Part shown: positions 38,439-46,950 of the stretch, one piece after another
How positions within the stretch are numbered: the stretch's first letter is position 1
Layout of the letters: each line of letters begins with the position of its first letter
Source: Rhizobium sullae
GTDB lineage: Bacteria > Pseudomonadota > Alphaproteobacteria > Rhizobiales > Rhizobiaceae
Length of the DNA stretch: 64,000 nucleotides
NCBI RefSeq assembly: GCF_025200715.1
Contig: NZ_CP104143.1
Location: forward strand, 2,893,501 to 2,957,500
Direction of reading: 5' to 3'
The notes under the pieces: generated by a model
Seen by the model: only the letters and a program-made list of their open reading frames with translations
The model's database searches: none
Told to the model about the DNA's origin: nothing
Position numbers and translations under genes: made by a program

Positions 38439-39197
38439 TCAGGTGCACCACCCACCGGCAGCGCCTGGCTTGCGGGCAAGTCCCTCGTTAATCAGTTGAG
38501 TGCCCAAGGAACGGCCACCGCGCGAAATCACGTGCGGCGCACCGGCACCGACCGGCTTGCCGGCAGCGTTCATGACGAAGGGCCCGGCATTCAGAAATTT
38601 GAGCAGCCTCGATTTTGCGGCAAAGCCGATCCTCCGCTCTCCTTCGCAACGCGCGGCGCCGACGTCCGGCACGGCCATATCCGCGATCAGGATCTTTTCA
38701 CCCTTATACCAAAAAGTCCCGCCGTCTCCGACGCAGTTCATATGCTCGCCCTGCCCGCAATAGCCGAAGGCAGCGCGGGCGTTTTCCGAACTGGCGGGTG
38801 ATGCGGCCGTCGAGGACAGCTTCACAGGCTGCGCGGCAGGAACCGGAACGGCGGCAGGCGGCACGGGGCGCTGCGGCTGCGAAACAGCGGCCTGCCTCGG
38901 CACACTCTTGGCGACAGCCGCTTTGGGCGCATCTGGCTTGATTGCAGCGGTAATCGCAGCTGTATCCAGCGCCCGTGAGGCAAGGATCGGCCGCACGCTC
39001 TTCCAGTTGTCGTAAAGAGCAATGCCGCTTACGGCAACGGCGCCTGCGAAGAGCCAGGGCAAGGCTCCGCCCTGCCCCCTGCCCTTCGATTTTGCGGATG
39101 ATTTGCGGCGGCGGCCGCGAGGTGCAGTTCTAGCCATCTGGTCCGAATCCCGTGATGGCCGATTATCGCCTCCCAATCCTTTCCGAAAGGTTGGCAT
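38439..39197 (-). CDS. Membrane-anchored thermonuclease-like (SNase fold) protein, active site doubtful
   Basis: The 252-residue protein has a basic N terminus (RGRRRKSSAKSKGRG), one membrane helix (LPWLFAGAVAVSGIALY, about residues 48-64), a Pro/Ala/Val linker, and a C-terminal SNase-like domain from about residue 145 (NCVGDGGTFWYKGEK, ILIADMAVPDVGAARCEGE, SLGTQLINEGLARK). In staphylococcal nuclease the catalytic residues are R35, D40, E43 and R87. Here the R35-equivalent strand reads KILIADMAVPD and has no Arg, so catalysis may be lost. A start at 39197 follows GGGAGGAG at a long distance; a Met at 39137 is an alternative. It is divergent from mgtC. Confidence 0.7.
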   Translation of the reverse strand: MPTFRKGLGGDNRPSRDSDQMARTAPRGRRRKSSAKSKGRGQGGALPWLFAGAVAVSGIALYDNWKSVRPILASRALDTAAITAAIKPDAPKAAVAKSVPRQAAVSQPQRPVPPAAVPVPAAQPVKLSSTAASPASSENARAAFGYCGQGEHMNCVGDGGTFWYKGEKILIADMAVPDVGAARCEGERRIGFAAKSRLLKFLNAGPFVMNAAGKPVGAGAPHVISRGGRSLGTQLINEGLARKPGAAGGWCT

Positions 39198-39280
39198 GAG
39201 CGCTCACACTCCTCCCGGCGAACAAAGAGCCACGCAGGACGTTAGCTCGCGGAGATGTTTTCACCGGAAGAGTTCCCGTC

Positions 39281-39799
39281 ATGGACGTCATTTTTGCCGA
39301 CATGTTCCCCGAAACCGGTATTCATTATTCGGTCATCTTTGCGCGGCTCATCGGCGCGATCGTCCTCGGCGGCGTCATCGGTTTCGAACGCGAGGTGCGC
39401 GACCATCCTGCGGGCCTCCGCACTCATATTCTGGTGAGCCTTGCTGCAGCGCTCTTCGGGATCATTTCCATCGAAGCCGTGCAGGTGCCGAGTTTTGCCA
39501 ACGACCAGCAGGTCCGCATCGATCCGCTGCGCGTCATCGAGGCCGTGACGGCGGGCGTCGCATTTCTGGCCGCAGGCATGATCGTTTTCTCGAGAGGTAA
39601 GGTGAAAGGACTGACGACCGGAGCTGGCATGTGGCTCTCAGGCGCGATCGGCCTTGCCATGGGCTTCGGTTACTGGCCGGTCGCCTTCTTCGCGACGGCG
39701 GCTGCAGTCTGCGTCCTGTTTGCTCTGGGTAAAATGGAGCAGCGCCTGGAACGCGATTCCGGAAAAAATCTGCCGCCGGAGGATGAGGCCGACTCATAG
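39281..39799 (+). CDS. MgtC/SapB family membrane protein
   Basis: The 172-residue inner membrane protein has an N-terminal region with four to five helices, including FARLIGAIVLGGVIGFEREV with the typical R-E-V and the RDHPAGLRTHILVSLAAALFG segment that marks MgtC/SapB proteins. GMWLSGAIGLAMGFGYW is the last conserved helix. The C-terminal cytoplasmic ACT-like domain of Salmonella MgtC is absent, so it is the short form. MgtC proteins affect growth in low magnesium and intracellular survival; here the function is not known. The ribosome binding site is GGAAGAG. A divergent nuclease-like gene lies upstream. Confidence 0.88.
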   Translation: MDVIFADMFPETGIHYSVIFARLIGAIVLGGVIGFEREVRDHPAGLRTHILVSLAAALFGIISIEAVQVPSFANDQQVRIDPLRVIEAVTAGVAFLAAGMIVFSRGKVKGLTTGAGMWLSGAIGLAMGFGYWPVAFFATAAAVCVLFALGKMEQRLERDSGKNLPPEDEADS

Positions 39800-39827
39800 A
39801 AAACGCCAGGCATGCAAGCGCTTCCTT

Positions 39828-40025
39828 TTAATTGCGATCAGAATTAGCGGGCTGCCCTGTTGACCTGTCGTTCTCGGGAGGCACGTTCGTCCCACCGCCA
39901 GTGATATTCCCGAGTGCCGTTTTGCGCTTCTGGATATCGATGCCGTTCCCGAAGGCTTCCTTGAGAGCCTGCCATTCGCTTTCGTGTTTCAAATAGATGT
40001 CCTGCGGCACGAGATCAGTCGTCAT
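39828..40025 (-). CDS. Small hypothetical protein
   Basis: A 65-residue hydrophilic protein (MTTDLVPQDIYLKHESEWQA...). It has GAGGACC just before the ATG. The C-terminal part is Asn/Gly/Pro-rich. The in-frame extension to 40172 has no coding character. It lies downstream of the 77-residue gene on the same strand and could be co-transcribed with it. No family is recognised. Confidence 0.5.
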   Translation of the reverse strand: MTTDLVPQDIYLKHESEWQALKEAFGNGIDIQKRKTALGNITGGGTNVPPENDRSTGQPANSDRN

Positions 40026-40098
40026 GTGGTCCTCACATTTTTGTCCGGGCTTTAAATGCAAAAACCCCGACGACGGTTCCCGCGCCGTCTGAAAAAAT

Positions 40099-40332
40099 CT
40101 AGCGGCGCTGTTTGCGGCCTTTGGACGCTGCAGTGTCGGGACCGCCTTTTGAAAGATCAGCACCGGTGACATGAGCCGGAAAATGAATGTCGTCCATCGG
40201 CGTCTGCGGCAGCGTCAGATCGACATGGTGCGGCGGCAGCACCTGCACCTTCTGCATGCGGTTTGGCTTTGCCCGCTTCATGCGGTCAGCCGCTTCCGCC
40301 CGCTTGTCGGGAGAATGAGTCGAAGCCTGCAT
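40099..40332 (-). CDS. Small basic hypothetical protein behind an EcfG-like promoter
   Basis: A 77-residue protein rich in Lys, Arg, Pro and His (MQASTHSPDKRAEAADRMKR at the start; SKGRKQRR at the end). GGAGGGA precedes the ATG at the correct distance. A match to the EcfG promoter consensus sits about 60 bp upstream, so it may belong to the general stress response. It has no membrane helix, and the composition suggests a disordered or nucleic-acid-binding protein. Function is unknown. Confidence 0.6.
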   Translation of the reverse strand: MQASTHSPDKRAEAADRMKRAKPNRMQKVQVLPPHHVDLTLPQTPMDDIHFPAHVTGADLSKGGPDTAASKGRKQRR

Positions 40333-40390
40333 CGTTGTCCCTCCTTTTTATCGCGCCGGCAATGGAGTTCCATTGCCTCAACCAGAGCCT

Positions 40391-40415
40391 AACGGGCGGG
40401 CGGCTGCATGGTTCC
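40391..40415 (-). promoter_or_regulatory. Candidate EcfG promoter of the 77-residue protein gene
   Basis: On the minus strand GGAAC (40415-40411), 16 bp, CGTT (40394-40391): an exact consensus match. Confidence 0.5.
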
Positions 40416-40566
40416 AAAGAAAAGCTCCGGCGCGTACTGCGGCCGCCTTGACTGCCGCCGCAGGTTAACTACCTAGAAGGCTGTCTGCAGCCAAAATGAT
40501 GCGCATGGTTGCCCCCCGTGCAGAAGCATCGGCTGCAGGACAAACACTGGTGCCGGGCCCCTCTGG

Positions 40567-40678
40567 CGAGAGTTTTTACGGCGCTCTCGTGATGTCGGTA
40601 CCGCCTGCAAATAGCCGGCGGATTTTCATTCGATGAAAAAGCTCACAATTCCTCACGCGCATATCCCTTGCGATATGC
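40567..40678 (+). other. Series of three hairpins upstream of the DUF475 gene
   Basis: In the 404-bp gap before the DUF475 gene are three inverted repeats: CGAGAG/CTCTCG (40567-40589), TTTTCAT-TCG-ATGAAAA (40623-40639) and GCATATC-CCTTGC-GATATGC (40659-40678). They could form a structured leader. No sequence hallmark of the yybP-ykoY manganese riboswitch, which controls related TerC genes elsewhere, was found. Confidence 0.35.
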
Positions 40679-40736
40679 CGCGCTTTTCAATCACATCATC
40701 CTTCAAAAACGATGTCCGCACCAAAGGAGTGCGGCC

Positions 40737-41864
40737 ATGAAGCAATCCATCAGCCATAAACCCACGCTTGGCTATTTCCGCTGGGCTTTCATCATGACGG
40801 CATTTGGCCTGGCGCTCGGCGCTTTGCTGGGCTGGCAGTCCACCGGCACGATCAGCGGCATGGCGACGATCTTCTTCATCTGCGCGGTTCTGGCAGTGCT
40901 GGAGATTTCCCTCTCCTTCGACAACGCGATCGTCAATGCCAACAAGCTCAATGAAATGACGCCAGCCTGGCAGCACCGGTTCTTGACCTGGGGCATCATC
41001 ATTGCCGTCTTCGGCATGCGCATCGTCTTTCCGCTGGCAATCGTGGCGATTGCCGCAAATATCGGCCCGATCGACGCCGTGCTCCTCGCAGCGCGGCAAC
41101 CGGCCGAATATGCACGCATCATGAACGAGGCCCATCTGCCGATCGCAGCCTTCGGCGGGACCTTTCTTCTGATGGTCGGCCTTACTTACTTCTTCGACCA
41201 TGAAAAGGACGTCCATTGGATCGTCTCTCTCGAGAAACTGATGTCGCGTGGCGCAACGATCAAGGGCATCGAGATCGCCTTCGTTCTCCTGCTGATTCTC
41301 ACTTTCGCTTCACTGCTTGAGGGCGAAGAATCGACGACGTTCGTCTACAGCGCGATCTACGGTCTTGTCACATTCTTGGTCGTCGAAGTGATTGGCGCAC
41401 TGCTGGATGCCTCGCAAAGGGCCATGTCAGAGGCGGCACGCGGCGGCCTCGGCGCATTCATCTATCTCGAGGTGCTGGATGCAAGCTTCTCGTTCGACGG
41501 CGTCATCGGCGCTTTCGCCCTGACGCAAAACCTTTTCATCATCGCCATCGGTCTGGGCATCGGCGCGATGTATGTACGCTCGATGACGATCATGCTCGTC
41601 GAAAAGGGGACGCTGACGCATTACCGCTACCTGGAGCATGGCGCATTCTACGCGATCCTGATCCTTGCGATCATAATGTACGTCCAGACCCTCTTCCACA
41701 TTCCGGAAGTCGTCACCGGTCTCGGTGGTGCAGCACTCATCGGCGTCTCGCTCTGGTCTTCGATCCGCCACAACAAGCGGAAAGGCAAGAAAACCCAAGC
41801 GGAAGCGGAAGCGAAGGCGCAAGCCGAAGCCCGTTCACCTGCCCGCGAGCGGCTGAAGGCCTGA
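40737..41864 (+). CDS. DUF475 / TerC-like integral membrane protein
   Basis: The 375-residue protein has about eight to nine membrane helices. LEISLSFDNAIVNANKL carries the conserved Asp-Asn of the TerC/DUF475 group, and a second similar segment is LEVLDASFSFDGVIGAF. The two halves look like an internal duplication, as in TerC. Relatives are linked with metal export (including manganese) or tellurite resistance, but the substrate is unknown. The C-terminal 25 residues are Lys/Glu/Ala-rich. The ATG at 40737 follows AAAGGAG. The leader has several hairpins and a strong terminator follows. Confidence 0.88.
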   Translation: MKQSISHKPTLGYFRWAFIMTAFGLALGALLGWQSTGTISGMATIFFICAVLAVLEISLSFDNAIVNANKLNEMTPAWQHRFLTWGIIIAVFGMRIVFPLAIVAIAANIGPIDAVLLAARQPAEYARIMNEAHLPIAAFGGTFLLMVGLTYFFDHEKDVHWIVSLEKLMSRGATIKGIEIAFVLLLILTFASLLEGEESTTFVYSAIYGLVTFLVVEVIGALLDASQRAMSEAARGGLGAFIYLEVLDASFSFDGVIGAFALTQNLFIIAIGLGIGAMYVRSMTIMLVEKGTLTHYRYLEHGAFYAILILAIIMYVQTLFHIPEVVTGLGGAALIGVSLWSSIRHNKRKGKKTQAEAEAKAQAEARSPARERLKA

Positions 41865-41910
41865 TGCAAGCAAAGCCGCAGCGTTTCATGCGTTGCGGCT
41901 TGTCCGGGGC

Positions 41911-41952
41911 AAAAATAAAGCCCGCGACCAACCGGTTGCGGGCTGTTTCATT
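41911..41952. terminator. Bidirectional terminator after the DUF475 gene
   Basis: AGCCCGCGACC (41919-41929) pairs with GGTTGCGGGCT (41934-41944), one wobble, followed by GTTTCATTC on the right; AAAAATAA on the left can serve the minus-strand small gene. Confidence 0.82.
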
Positions 41953-41969
41953 CGTAATATATCGGCAGA

Positions 41970-42140
41970 TTAACGGCCGATATGGTCGAAGGCGTCCGGC
42001 GCGATACCGAGAACCTTGAGGTCCCGACCCTTCGGACGGCGACCAGCTTCGAAAGCTGCGCTTACGGCATTTGCGGCGCCGATCACAGCGAAGGCACGGC
42101 CGAAGAAACCTTCCCGAATGGACTTGCTGTAGGAGGACAT
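41970..42140 (-). CDS. 56-residue small protein
   Basis: This ORF has a Ser-rich start (MSSYSKSIREGFFGRAFAVI), a mildly hydrophobic helix with a short Gly/Ala stretch, and a basic C-terminal part (GRRPKGRDLKVLGIAPDAF) somewhat like DUF1127-type small proteins. Codon use is like that of the neighbours, and the reading frame exactly fills the space between the terminator and the upstream intergenic region. The ribosome binding site (GTGAGAAAAATAA) is modest. On the minus strand, CTTGTG-N18-CATATG is a weak promoter candidate upstream. Confidence 0.6.
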   Translation of the reverse strand: MSSYSKSIREGFFGRAFAVIGAANAVSAAFEAGRRPKGRDLKVLGIAPDAFDHIGR

Positions 42141-42299
42141 TTATTTTTCTCACTTAGCTTCATTATTGACTGCTCACATATGATGCGCCGCAGCATTTTC
42201 CACAAGTGACGGGAATTCAGGCCTGCCATGCAAAAACAAGCAGCCGGCCCATGTTTCATGGCCGGCCGCAAGGCAGGGGTTCGAGCAGTATTTTTTCTT

Positions 42300-43826
42300 T
42301 TAGTCTTCGCTTGCAGCAAGTTGCGAAAGAACTTCGCCGCGGCCGCGTATTCTCAAGATCAGCGGAATGATAAAGGCCGCAGCCGCAACGATCAGCAGCC
42401 CGGCTGCAATCGGCGACATGACAAGCGTCGTCACGTCGCCCTGGCTGATGGCGAGTGCCCGCCGCAACTGCTGTTCGGCAAGCGGCCCGAGGATGAGGCC
42501 GACGACCGCAGGCGCGATCGGATAGCCGAAGAGCCGCATGATATAGCCGAGAACACCGAAGGCGAGCAGCATGCCGAGTTCGAACACCGACGGATTGGCG
42601 CCGATCGTGCCGAGCGTCGCAAACAGCAGGATGCCGGCATAGAGCCAGGGCTTCGGAATCGTCAGCAGACGCACCCATAGGCCGATCATCGGCAGGTTGA
42701 GCACGAGCAGCATGGCATTGGCGATCAAAAGGCTGGCGATCAGCCCCCAGACAAGCTGCGGATTGGACGCAAACAGCAGCGGCCCAGGCTGCAGCCCGTA
42801 CTGCTGAAAGCCGGCGAGCATGATCGCCGCCGTTGCCGTCGTCGGCAGGCCGAGCGTCAGGAGCGGCACAAGGGTGCCAGCCGCCGACGCATTGTTTGCC
42901 GCTTCCGGACCTGCAACACCTTCGATCGCGCCTTGACCGAATTCTTCGGGATTCTTCGCAAGACGTTTCTCGGTCGCATAAGAAAGGAACGTGCCTATCT
43001 CGGCACCACCGGCCGGCATGGCGCCGATCGGGAAGCCGATCAGCGTGCCGCGCAACCAGGGTTTCCAAGAACGGGACCAATCCTGCGCCGTCATCCACAG
43101 CGAGCCCCGGACGGCTTCCACTTTTTCCTCGCCGCGATTGCCTTGGGCGGCGATGTAAAGCGTTTCTCCGATCGCAAACATGGCAACCGCAAGCGTCGTC
43201 ACTTCGACACCGTCAAGGAGATCGGGAATCCCGAACGAAAGCCGTGCCTGACCCGTTTGCTGGTCGATACCGACCATGGCAAGGACAAAGCCTATGAAGA
43301 GGGAGGTCAAGCCGCGCAGCGCTGAGTCCCCGAAGGCCGACGAAACGGTCACAAAAGCGAGTACCATCAGGGCGAAATATTCGCGCGGGCCGAAGATCAG
43401 CGCCAGTTTGACGATATAAGGCGCGACGAAAGCAAGCCCCAGCGTGGCGATGAGGCCGGCCACGAACGAACCGATTGCCGCTGTCGCCAGCGCCGGACCA
43501 CCGCGGCCCGCGCGTGCCATTTTATTACCTTCAAGCGCAGTGACGATCGAGGCGCTCTCGCCCGGCGTATTCAACAGAATGGAGGTCGTCGAGCCACCGT
43601 ACATGCCGCCGTAGTAGATACCGGCAAACATGATCAGCGAGCCGGCCGGATCGAGCCGGTAGGTGACAGGCAGGAGAAGGGCAACCGTCAGCGCAGGGCC
43701 AATGCCTGGCAGAACGCCGACAGCCGTGCCAAGCGTAACGCCGACGAATGCGTAAAGCAGGTTCATCGGCTGCATGGCGACCAGTATACCCTGGAAGAGG
43801 AATTCAAAGGTGCTCATCGCATCCAA
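42300..43826 (-). CDS. tctA: Tripartite tricarboxylate transporter permease, TctA family
   Basis: The 508-residue large membrane subunit has about twelve helices and drives uptake of a carboxylate delivered by the binding protein TctC. Family hallmarks: [20 protein letters not shown] with the conserved Gly/Pro, [20 protein letters not shown] and the second-half repeat [37 protein letters not shown]. It is the last gene of tctCBA, 2 bp after tctB. ATG at 43826 and at 43817 (MSTFEF) are both possible; the first has AGGA at a short distance. Confidence 0.94.
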   Translation of the reverse strand: MDAMSTFEFLFQGILVAMQPMNLLYAFVGVTLGTAVGVLPGIGPALTVALLLPVTYRLDPAGSLIMFAGIYYGGMYGGSTTSILLNTPGESASIVTALEGNKMARAGRGGPALATAAIGSFVAGLIATLGLAFVAPYIVKLALIFGPREYFALMVLAFVTVSSAFGDSALRGLTSLFIGFVLAMVGIDQQTGQARLSFGIPDLLDGVEVTTLAVAMFAIGETLYIAAQGNRGEEKVEAVRGSLWMTAQDWSRSWKPWLRGTLIGFPIGAMPAGGAEIGTFLSYATEKRLAKNPEEFGQGAIEGVAGPEAANNASAAGTLVPLLTLGLPTTATAAIMLAGFQQYGLQPGPLLFASNPQLVWGLIASLLIANAMLLVLNLPMIGLWVRLLTIPKPWLYAGILLFATLGTIGANPSVFELGMLLAFGVLGYIMRLFGYPIAPAVVGLILGPLAEQQLRRALAISQGDVTTLVMSPIAAGLLIVAAAAFIIPLILRIRGRGEVLSQLAASED

Positions 43827-43828
43827 TC

Positions 43829-44320
43829 CTAGAAGAAGAGTCTTTCGAGCGGCCCGGCAGGCAAGGTGAGCTGCAGCAGTTGTGAGAAGATGGCCCAGAC
43901 GATGAAGCTGAAGACGATGCCGAAGGGAATCGAAAGCCAGAGCTTGCGGCGCCCGAAGCCGCGTGCCGTAAACGCAAAGAGAATGCCGGTGGCAATCGAG
44001 AAGCCGGCCGTTTTCAGAAGCAGCATTTGTGCCGCAAGACCGGCAACGATCCAGATGACGGGAGCGACTTCCTGGCGTTCGCGCTCGGAAAAATCTCCGC
44101 GCAACGCCTCAAAGACAGTCCAGATGCCGAGGCCAATCAACCCGAACGCCACGACCTTGGGCGCGGTGGCCGGCCCGATGCGGGCATATTGCGCGATCGC
44201 TCTCATATGCGTGGCGTCCCAAAGCATGACGGCCGCAACGACGAAAAGACAGATGGCAATGATCAGCGCCGCCCAATCCGGGCGGCGCTTCGTTGCCAAG
44301 GGTGCGTTGCCCCTGCTCAT
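43829..44320 (-). CDS. tctB: Tripartite tricarboxylate transporter, small membrane subunit TctB
   Basis: A 163-residue protein with four membrane helices (for example [38 protein letters not shown], [19 protein letters not shown]). TctB proteins support TctA in the membrane. The start ATG overlaps the tctC stop by 4 bp (ATGA), and tctA begins 2 bp after its stop, so the three are translationally coupled. Confidence 0.9.
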   Translation of the reverse strand: MSRGNAPLATKRRPDWAALIIAICLFVVAAVMLWDATHMRAIAQYARIGPATAPKVVAFGLIGLGIWTVFEALRGDFSERERQEVAPVIWIVAGLAAQMLLLKTAGFSIATGILFAFTARGFGRRKLWLSIPFGIVFSFIVWAIFSQLLQLTLPAGPLERLFF

Positions 44321-45261
44321 TTAACAAGCCCGATCTCTTTGAGGATGCTCTCGGTAGCCGAAACGTCCTTCTCGAGCTGCACCTTGAAGGCATCGCCGGC
44401 GAGGTATGTGTCGGCCCAGCCCTTCGTCTTCAGGATTTCCTGCCAGCCTGCCGACTTGGAAAGTTTGTCAAAATCAGCAGTCACAGCAGCCGTCTGCTCA
44501 GGCGTCAGGCCGGGAGCGGCGGCGACCATGCGCCAGTTCTGCACGCTGACATCGACGCCAGATTCTTTCAGCGTCGGGGCGTCGACGCCCTCAATGCGCT
44601 GATCGCTCGAGACGGCGAGCAGGCGGAGCTGCCCGGCCTTTACCTGCGATTCGAATTCGCCATAGCCTGAAATCCCGGCCGTCACCTGTCCGCCGAGGAT
44701 AGCGGCAAGCGCCTCGCCGCCGCCCGAGAAGGCGACATAGTTGATCATCGTCGGATCGACGCCGGAGGCCTTCGCGATGAGACCGACCGCGATGTGGTCG
44801 GTACCGCCGGCCGAACCGCCACCCCAGGACACCGAACCCGGATCAGCCTTCAGCTTGGCAACGAGATCGCCCATCGTCTTGATGTCGGACGACGCCGGAA
44901 CGACAATGGCTTCATACTCACCGGTCAGGCGAGCGATCGGTGTGACGTCCTTCAGCGTGACAGGCGATTGATTGGTCAGGATCGCACCGACCATGACATA
45001 GCCGCCAACGATCAGGGCGTTCGGATTGCCGCTGTTCTGGCTGGCGAACTGCGCCAGACCGATGGTGCCGCCGGCGCCCGGAACGTTCTGAACCTGAACA
45101 TTGCCGGAGATGCCTTCCTTCTGCATGACCGTCTGCAGCGAACGGGCCGTCTGGTCCCAGCCGCCGCCAGGTGCGGCAGGCGCCATGATGGTGTAGTCGG
45201 CCGAATAGGCCGGCAGCGCGATAGCCGCTGCGAAAAGCGTAGCAAGGAAAGTATGCTTCAC
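44317..45261 (-). CDS. tctC: Tripartite tricarboxylate transporter substrate-binding protein TctC
   Basis: This 314-residue periplasmic protein captures a tri- or dicarboxylate for TctAB. It starts with GTG at 45261, preceded by GGAGG at seven bases, and has a signal peptide (VKHTFLATLFAAAIALPAYS). The mature part has the Bug-family signatures PAAPGGGWDQTARSLQTVM, NVPGAGGTIGLAQFA, and SWGGGSAGGTDHIAVGLI. The frame extends to 45426 without coding character. Upstream lies an 11-bp tandem repeat that could bind the TctD-like regulator encoded at 48957. Confidence 0.93.
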   Translation of the reverse strand: MKHTFLATLFAAAIALPAYSADYTIMAPAAPGGGWDQTARSLQTVMQKEGISGNVQVQNVPGAGGTIGLAQFASQNSGNPNALIVGGYVMVGAILTNQSPVTLKDVTPIARLTGEYEAIVVPASSDIKTMGDLVAKLKADPGSVSWGGGSAGGTDHIAVGLIAKASGVDPTMINYVAFSGGGEALAAILGGQVTAGISGYGEFESQVKAGQLRLLAVSSDQRIEGVDAPTLKESGVDVSVQNWRMVAAAPGLTPEQTAAVTADFDKLSKSAGWQEILKTKGWADTYLAGDAFKVQLEKDVSATESILKEIGLVK

Positions 45262-45571
45262 GATGTGTCCTCCGTGACCGCGGTGAGCGCCGCGTATTGT
45301 TCTCAAGGGAATCGGGAAGCAATGCCGGGCAGCGGACTTGATGGTCCGCAATAGCGACGGAAACTCCTCCCGAAACGTCTGCCCTCCGCCTCCACGGAGA
45401 GAAGTGCCAGAACCGCACCACATCAAGCTGTCATTTAGCTGACATTACCAGGATATCCAGCGCCGATGACACTTTTTTGCCGTAATTCGAGCATGGGGCG
45501 CCCGGTCACGCCAGCGGCACACACCTCAAATCCGCTTCAGCAAAGGACGGGAATGCGAACGCCGCCATCAT
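45262..45571. other. Intergenic region between tctC and the solute-binding protein gene
   Basis: The 310-bp intergenic region holds the tctC leader and the 11-bp tandem repeat (listed). No other RNA or gene was seen. Confidence 0.5.
45426..45447. promoter_or_regulatory. 11-bp tandem direct repeat upstream of tctC, candidate TctD-type binding site
   Basis: AGCTGTCATTT followed directly by AGCTGACATTA: 9 of 11 positions are identical at exactly 11-bp spacing, one helical turn. OmpR/PhoB-family regulators bind such repeats. It lies about 165 bp upstream of the tctC start. An OmpR-family regulator of the TctD type is encoded 3.5 kb away. Confidence 0.45.
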
Positions 45572-46636
45572 CTACCGCGTCCGCAGCACCTCGTTCCAAT
45601 GGGCGATCAGCCGCGCGCGTTTGACCTGGTCGAGATAGACCATCAGGCCAGGGCTTACCGGAACGGGCCGGAGCTGGGCGCCGAGAAGTTCCTGCAGGGT
45701 ATTGGCCGTATTCTCGCCCGCGACCTCCGGGCTGACAGCGGGAATCTGGAGCTCGCGGGCCATGATCGTCTGTCCCTCCTTCGACATGAAGAAGGTGAGA
45801 TATTGCCGCCCGAGTTCCGGCTCGGCAGCGGCCTGCGGCACTAGGCCGATCCGCGACATTACGACGGTATAGTCTTTTGGCAGCACGATGCCGACATCAG
45901 GGTGCCGGGACGCCCAGTCCGCCGCATAGGAGCCGAGGATGTTGTAACCGAGCACGAAGCGCCCGTCGGCGACCCGCTCCAGGATCGCCGAGCTCGTCGA
46001 ATAAAGCTTGACGCCAGCAGCTCCCATGGCCCGGATCACTGACCAGATGTCCCCGAACTGCTCCTGATCGCGCGCCATGAAAAGAAAGCCTACGCCGGAG
46101 CGTTCGATGTCATAGGTGCCGATCCGGCCGTAGACCGCGTTGCCCTTGCGCTTCAGATAATCGACGAATTCCGCCCGTGAACTTGGTACCGGCTCATGCG
46201 TGAAGCTCGGCTTGTGATAGACGAAAACGGCCGGCTCGAAAGTGAGCGCATAGGCGGTGTTCCGCCAGTTTGCCCATTTCGGCCATTGCCCGCTCATCGG
46301 CAGATTGCTGACCTGCGCGTAGCCGTCGTTGGAGAGCTTCACCTGCAGGTCCATCGCCGACGAAAAGGCAAAATCCGCCGTTTTCTTCCCGGCATCCGTC
46401 TCCCGCACGATCCGGTCGTAGATCTCGCCCGTCAGCATGTCTTCGTAACGCACGGCGACATCCGGATTGGCCTTCTGAAAGCCATGGATCATCGGTTGGG
46501 CTAGCGGCTCGTCGAGCGAGGAATAGACCGTCAGCACTCGTGCATCCGCCTTGCCGGATTTCGCGGGATAAAAGGCCTGATCCGCAAGCGCGAGGTGCGG
46601 TGTAAGACACAAAAGCAGAATGAAACGGATCCTCAT
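45572..46636 (-). CDS. Extracellular solute-binding protein (iron/AfuA-like ABC type)
   Basis: A 354-residue exported protein with a short signal peptide (ILLLCLTPHLALA/DQ), then a type II periplasmic binding fold: VLTVYSSLDEPLAQPMIHGF at the start, VRYEDMLTGEIYDRI, DFAFSSAMDLQVKL, and YLTFFMSKEGQTIMARE near the end. These are features of ferric/2-aminoethylphosphonate-type binding proteins, but no ABC permease or ATPase is nearby. Close to TctD/E-like regulators such lone binding proteins often act as ligand presenters for the sensor kinase; this is inference. Confidence 0.85.
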   Translation of the reverse strand: MRIRFILLLCLTPHLALADQAFYPAKSGKADARVLTVYSSLDEPLAQPMIHGFQKANPDVAVRYEDMLTGEIYDRIVRETDAGKKTADFAFSSAMDLQVKLSNDGYAQVSNLPMSGQWPKWANWRNTAYALTFEPAVFVYHKPSFTHEPVPSSRAEFVDYLKRKGNAVYGRIGTYDIERSGVGFLFMARDQEQFGDIWSVIRAMGAAGVKLYSTSSAILERVADGRFVLGYNILGSYAADWASRHPDVGIVLPKDYTVVMSRIGLVPQAAAEPELGRQYLTFFMSKEGQTIMARELQIPAVSPEVAGENTANTLQELLGAQLRPVPVSPGLMVYLDQVKRARLIAHWNEVLRTR

Positions 46637-46950
46637 GCGCCCAACAATGCATCAGCGGCCGCAAGGGCACAAGCAGCCGACCGCATCAGGAATTTCAAGA
46701 GAGTGCCGCTGAGGCGCGGATCGGCTCGTGTTGCGAATCGAGGCACTGCCTCAAAATATGCTTTTGGCAGGTTGCCACCGCCAACCAATCCTAAAGGATT
46801 AGCGTTTGGCGCAATCTTCGCCCGAACGGTGTATTGATGCGTGGCCACAACATAATAGGTTCAACCAGCCGCGAAGCACGCCGATATCGCAAGACGCGTC
46901 TTGCAGGGGGATGGCTTTGCGCGGTCAAAATCTGGAAAAGCGAGACTGAC
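46637..46950. other. Intergenic region before the cyclase gene
   Basis: The divergent 314-bp region holds a short inverted repeat AATCC-TAAA-GGATT (46787-46800) and no convincing promoter match or gene. Confidence 0.4.

Noticed and set aside
40440..40736. yybP-ykoY riboswitch before the TerC-like gene
   Set aside because: The conserved GGGGAGUAG-type segments are missing.
45380..45430. Sigma-54 promoter for tctC
   Set aside because: A TGGCAC is present on the minus strand, but the -12 half (TTGC) is not at the required distance.
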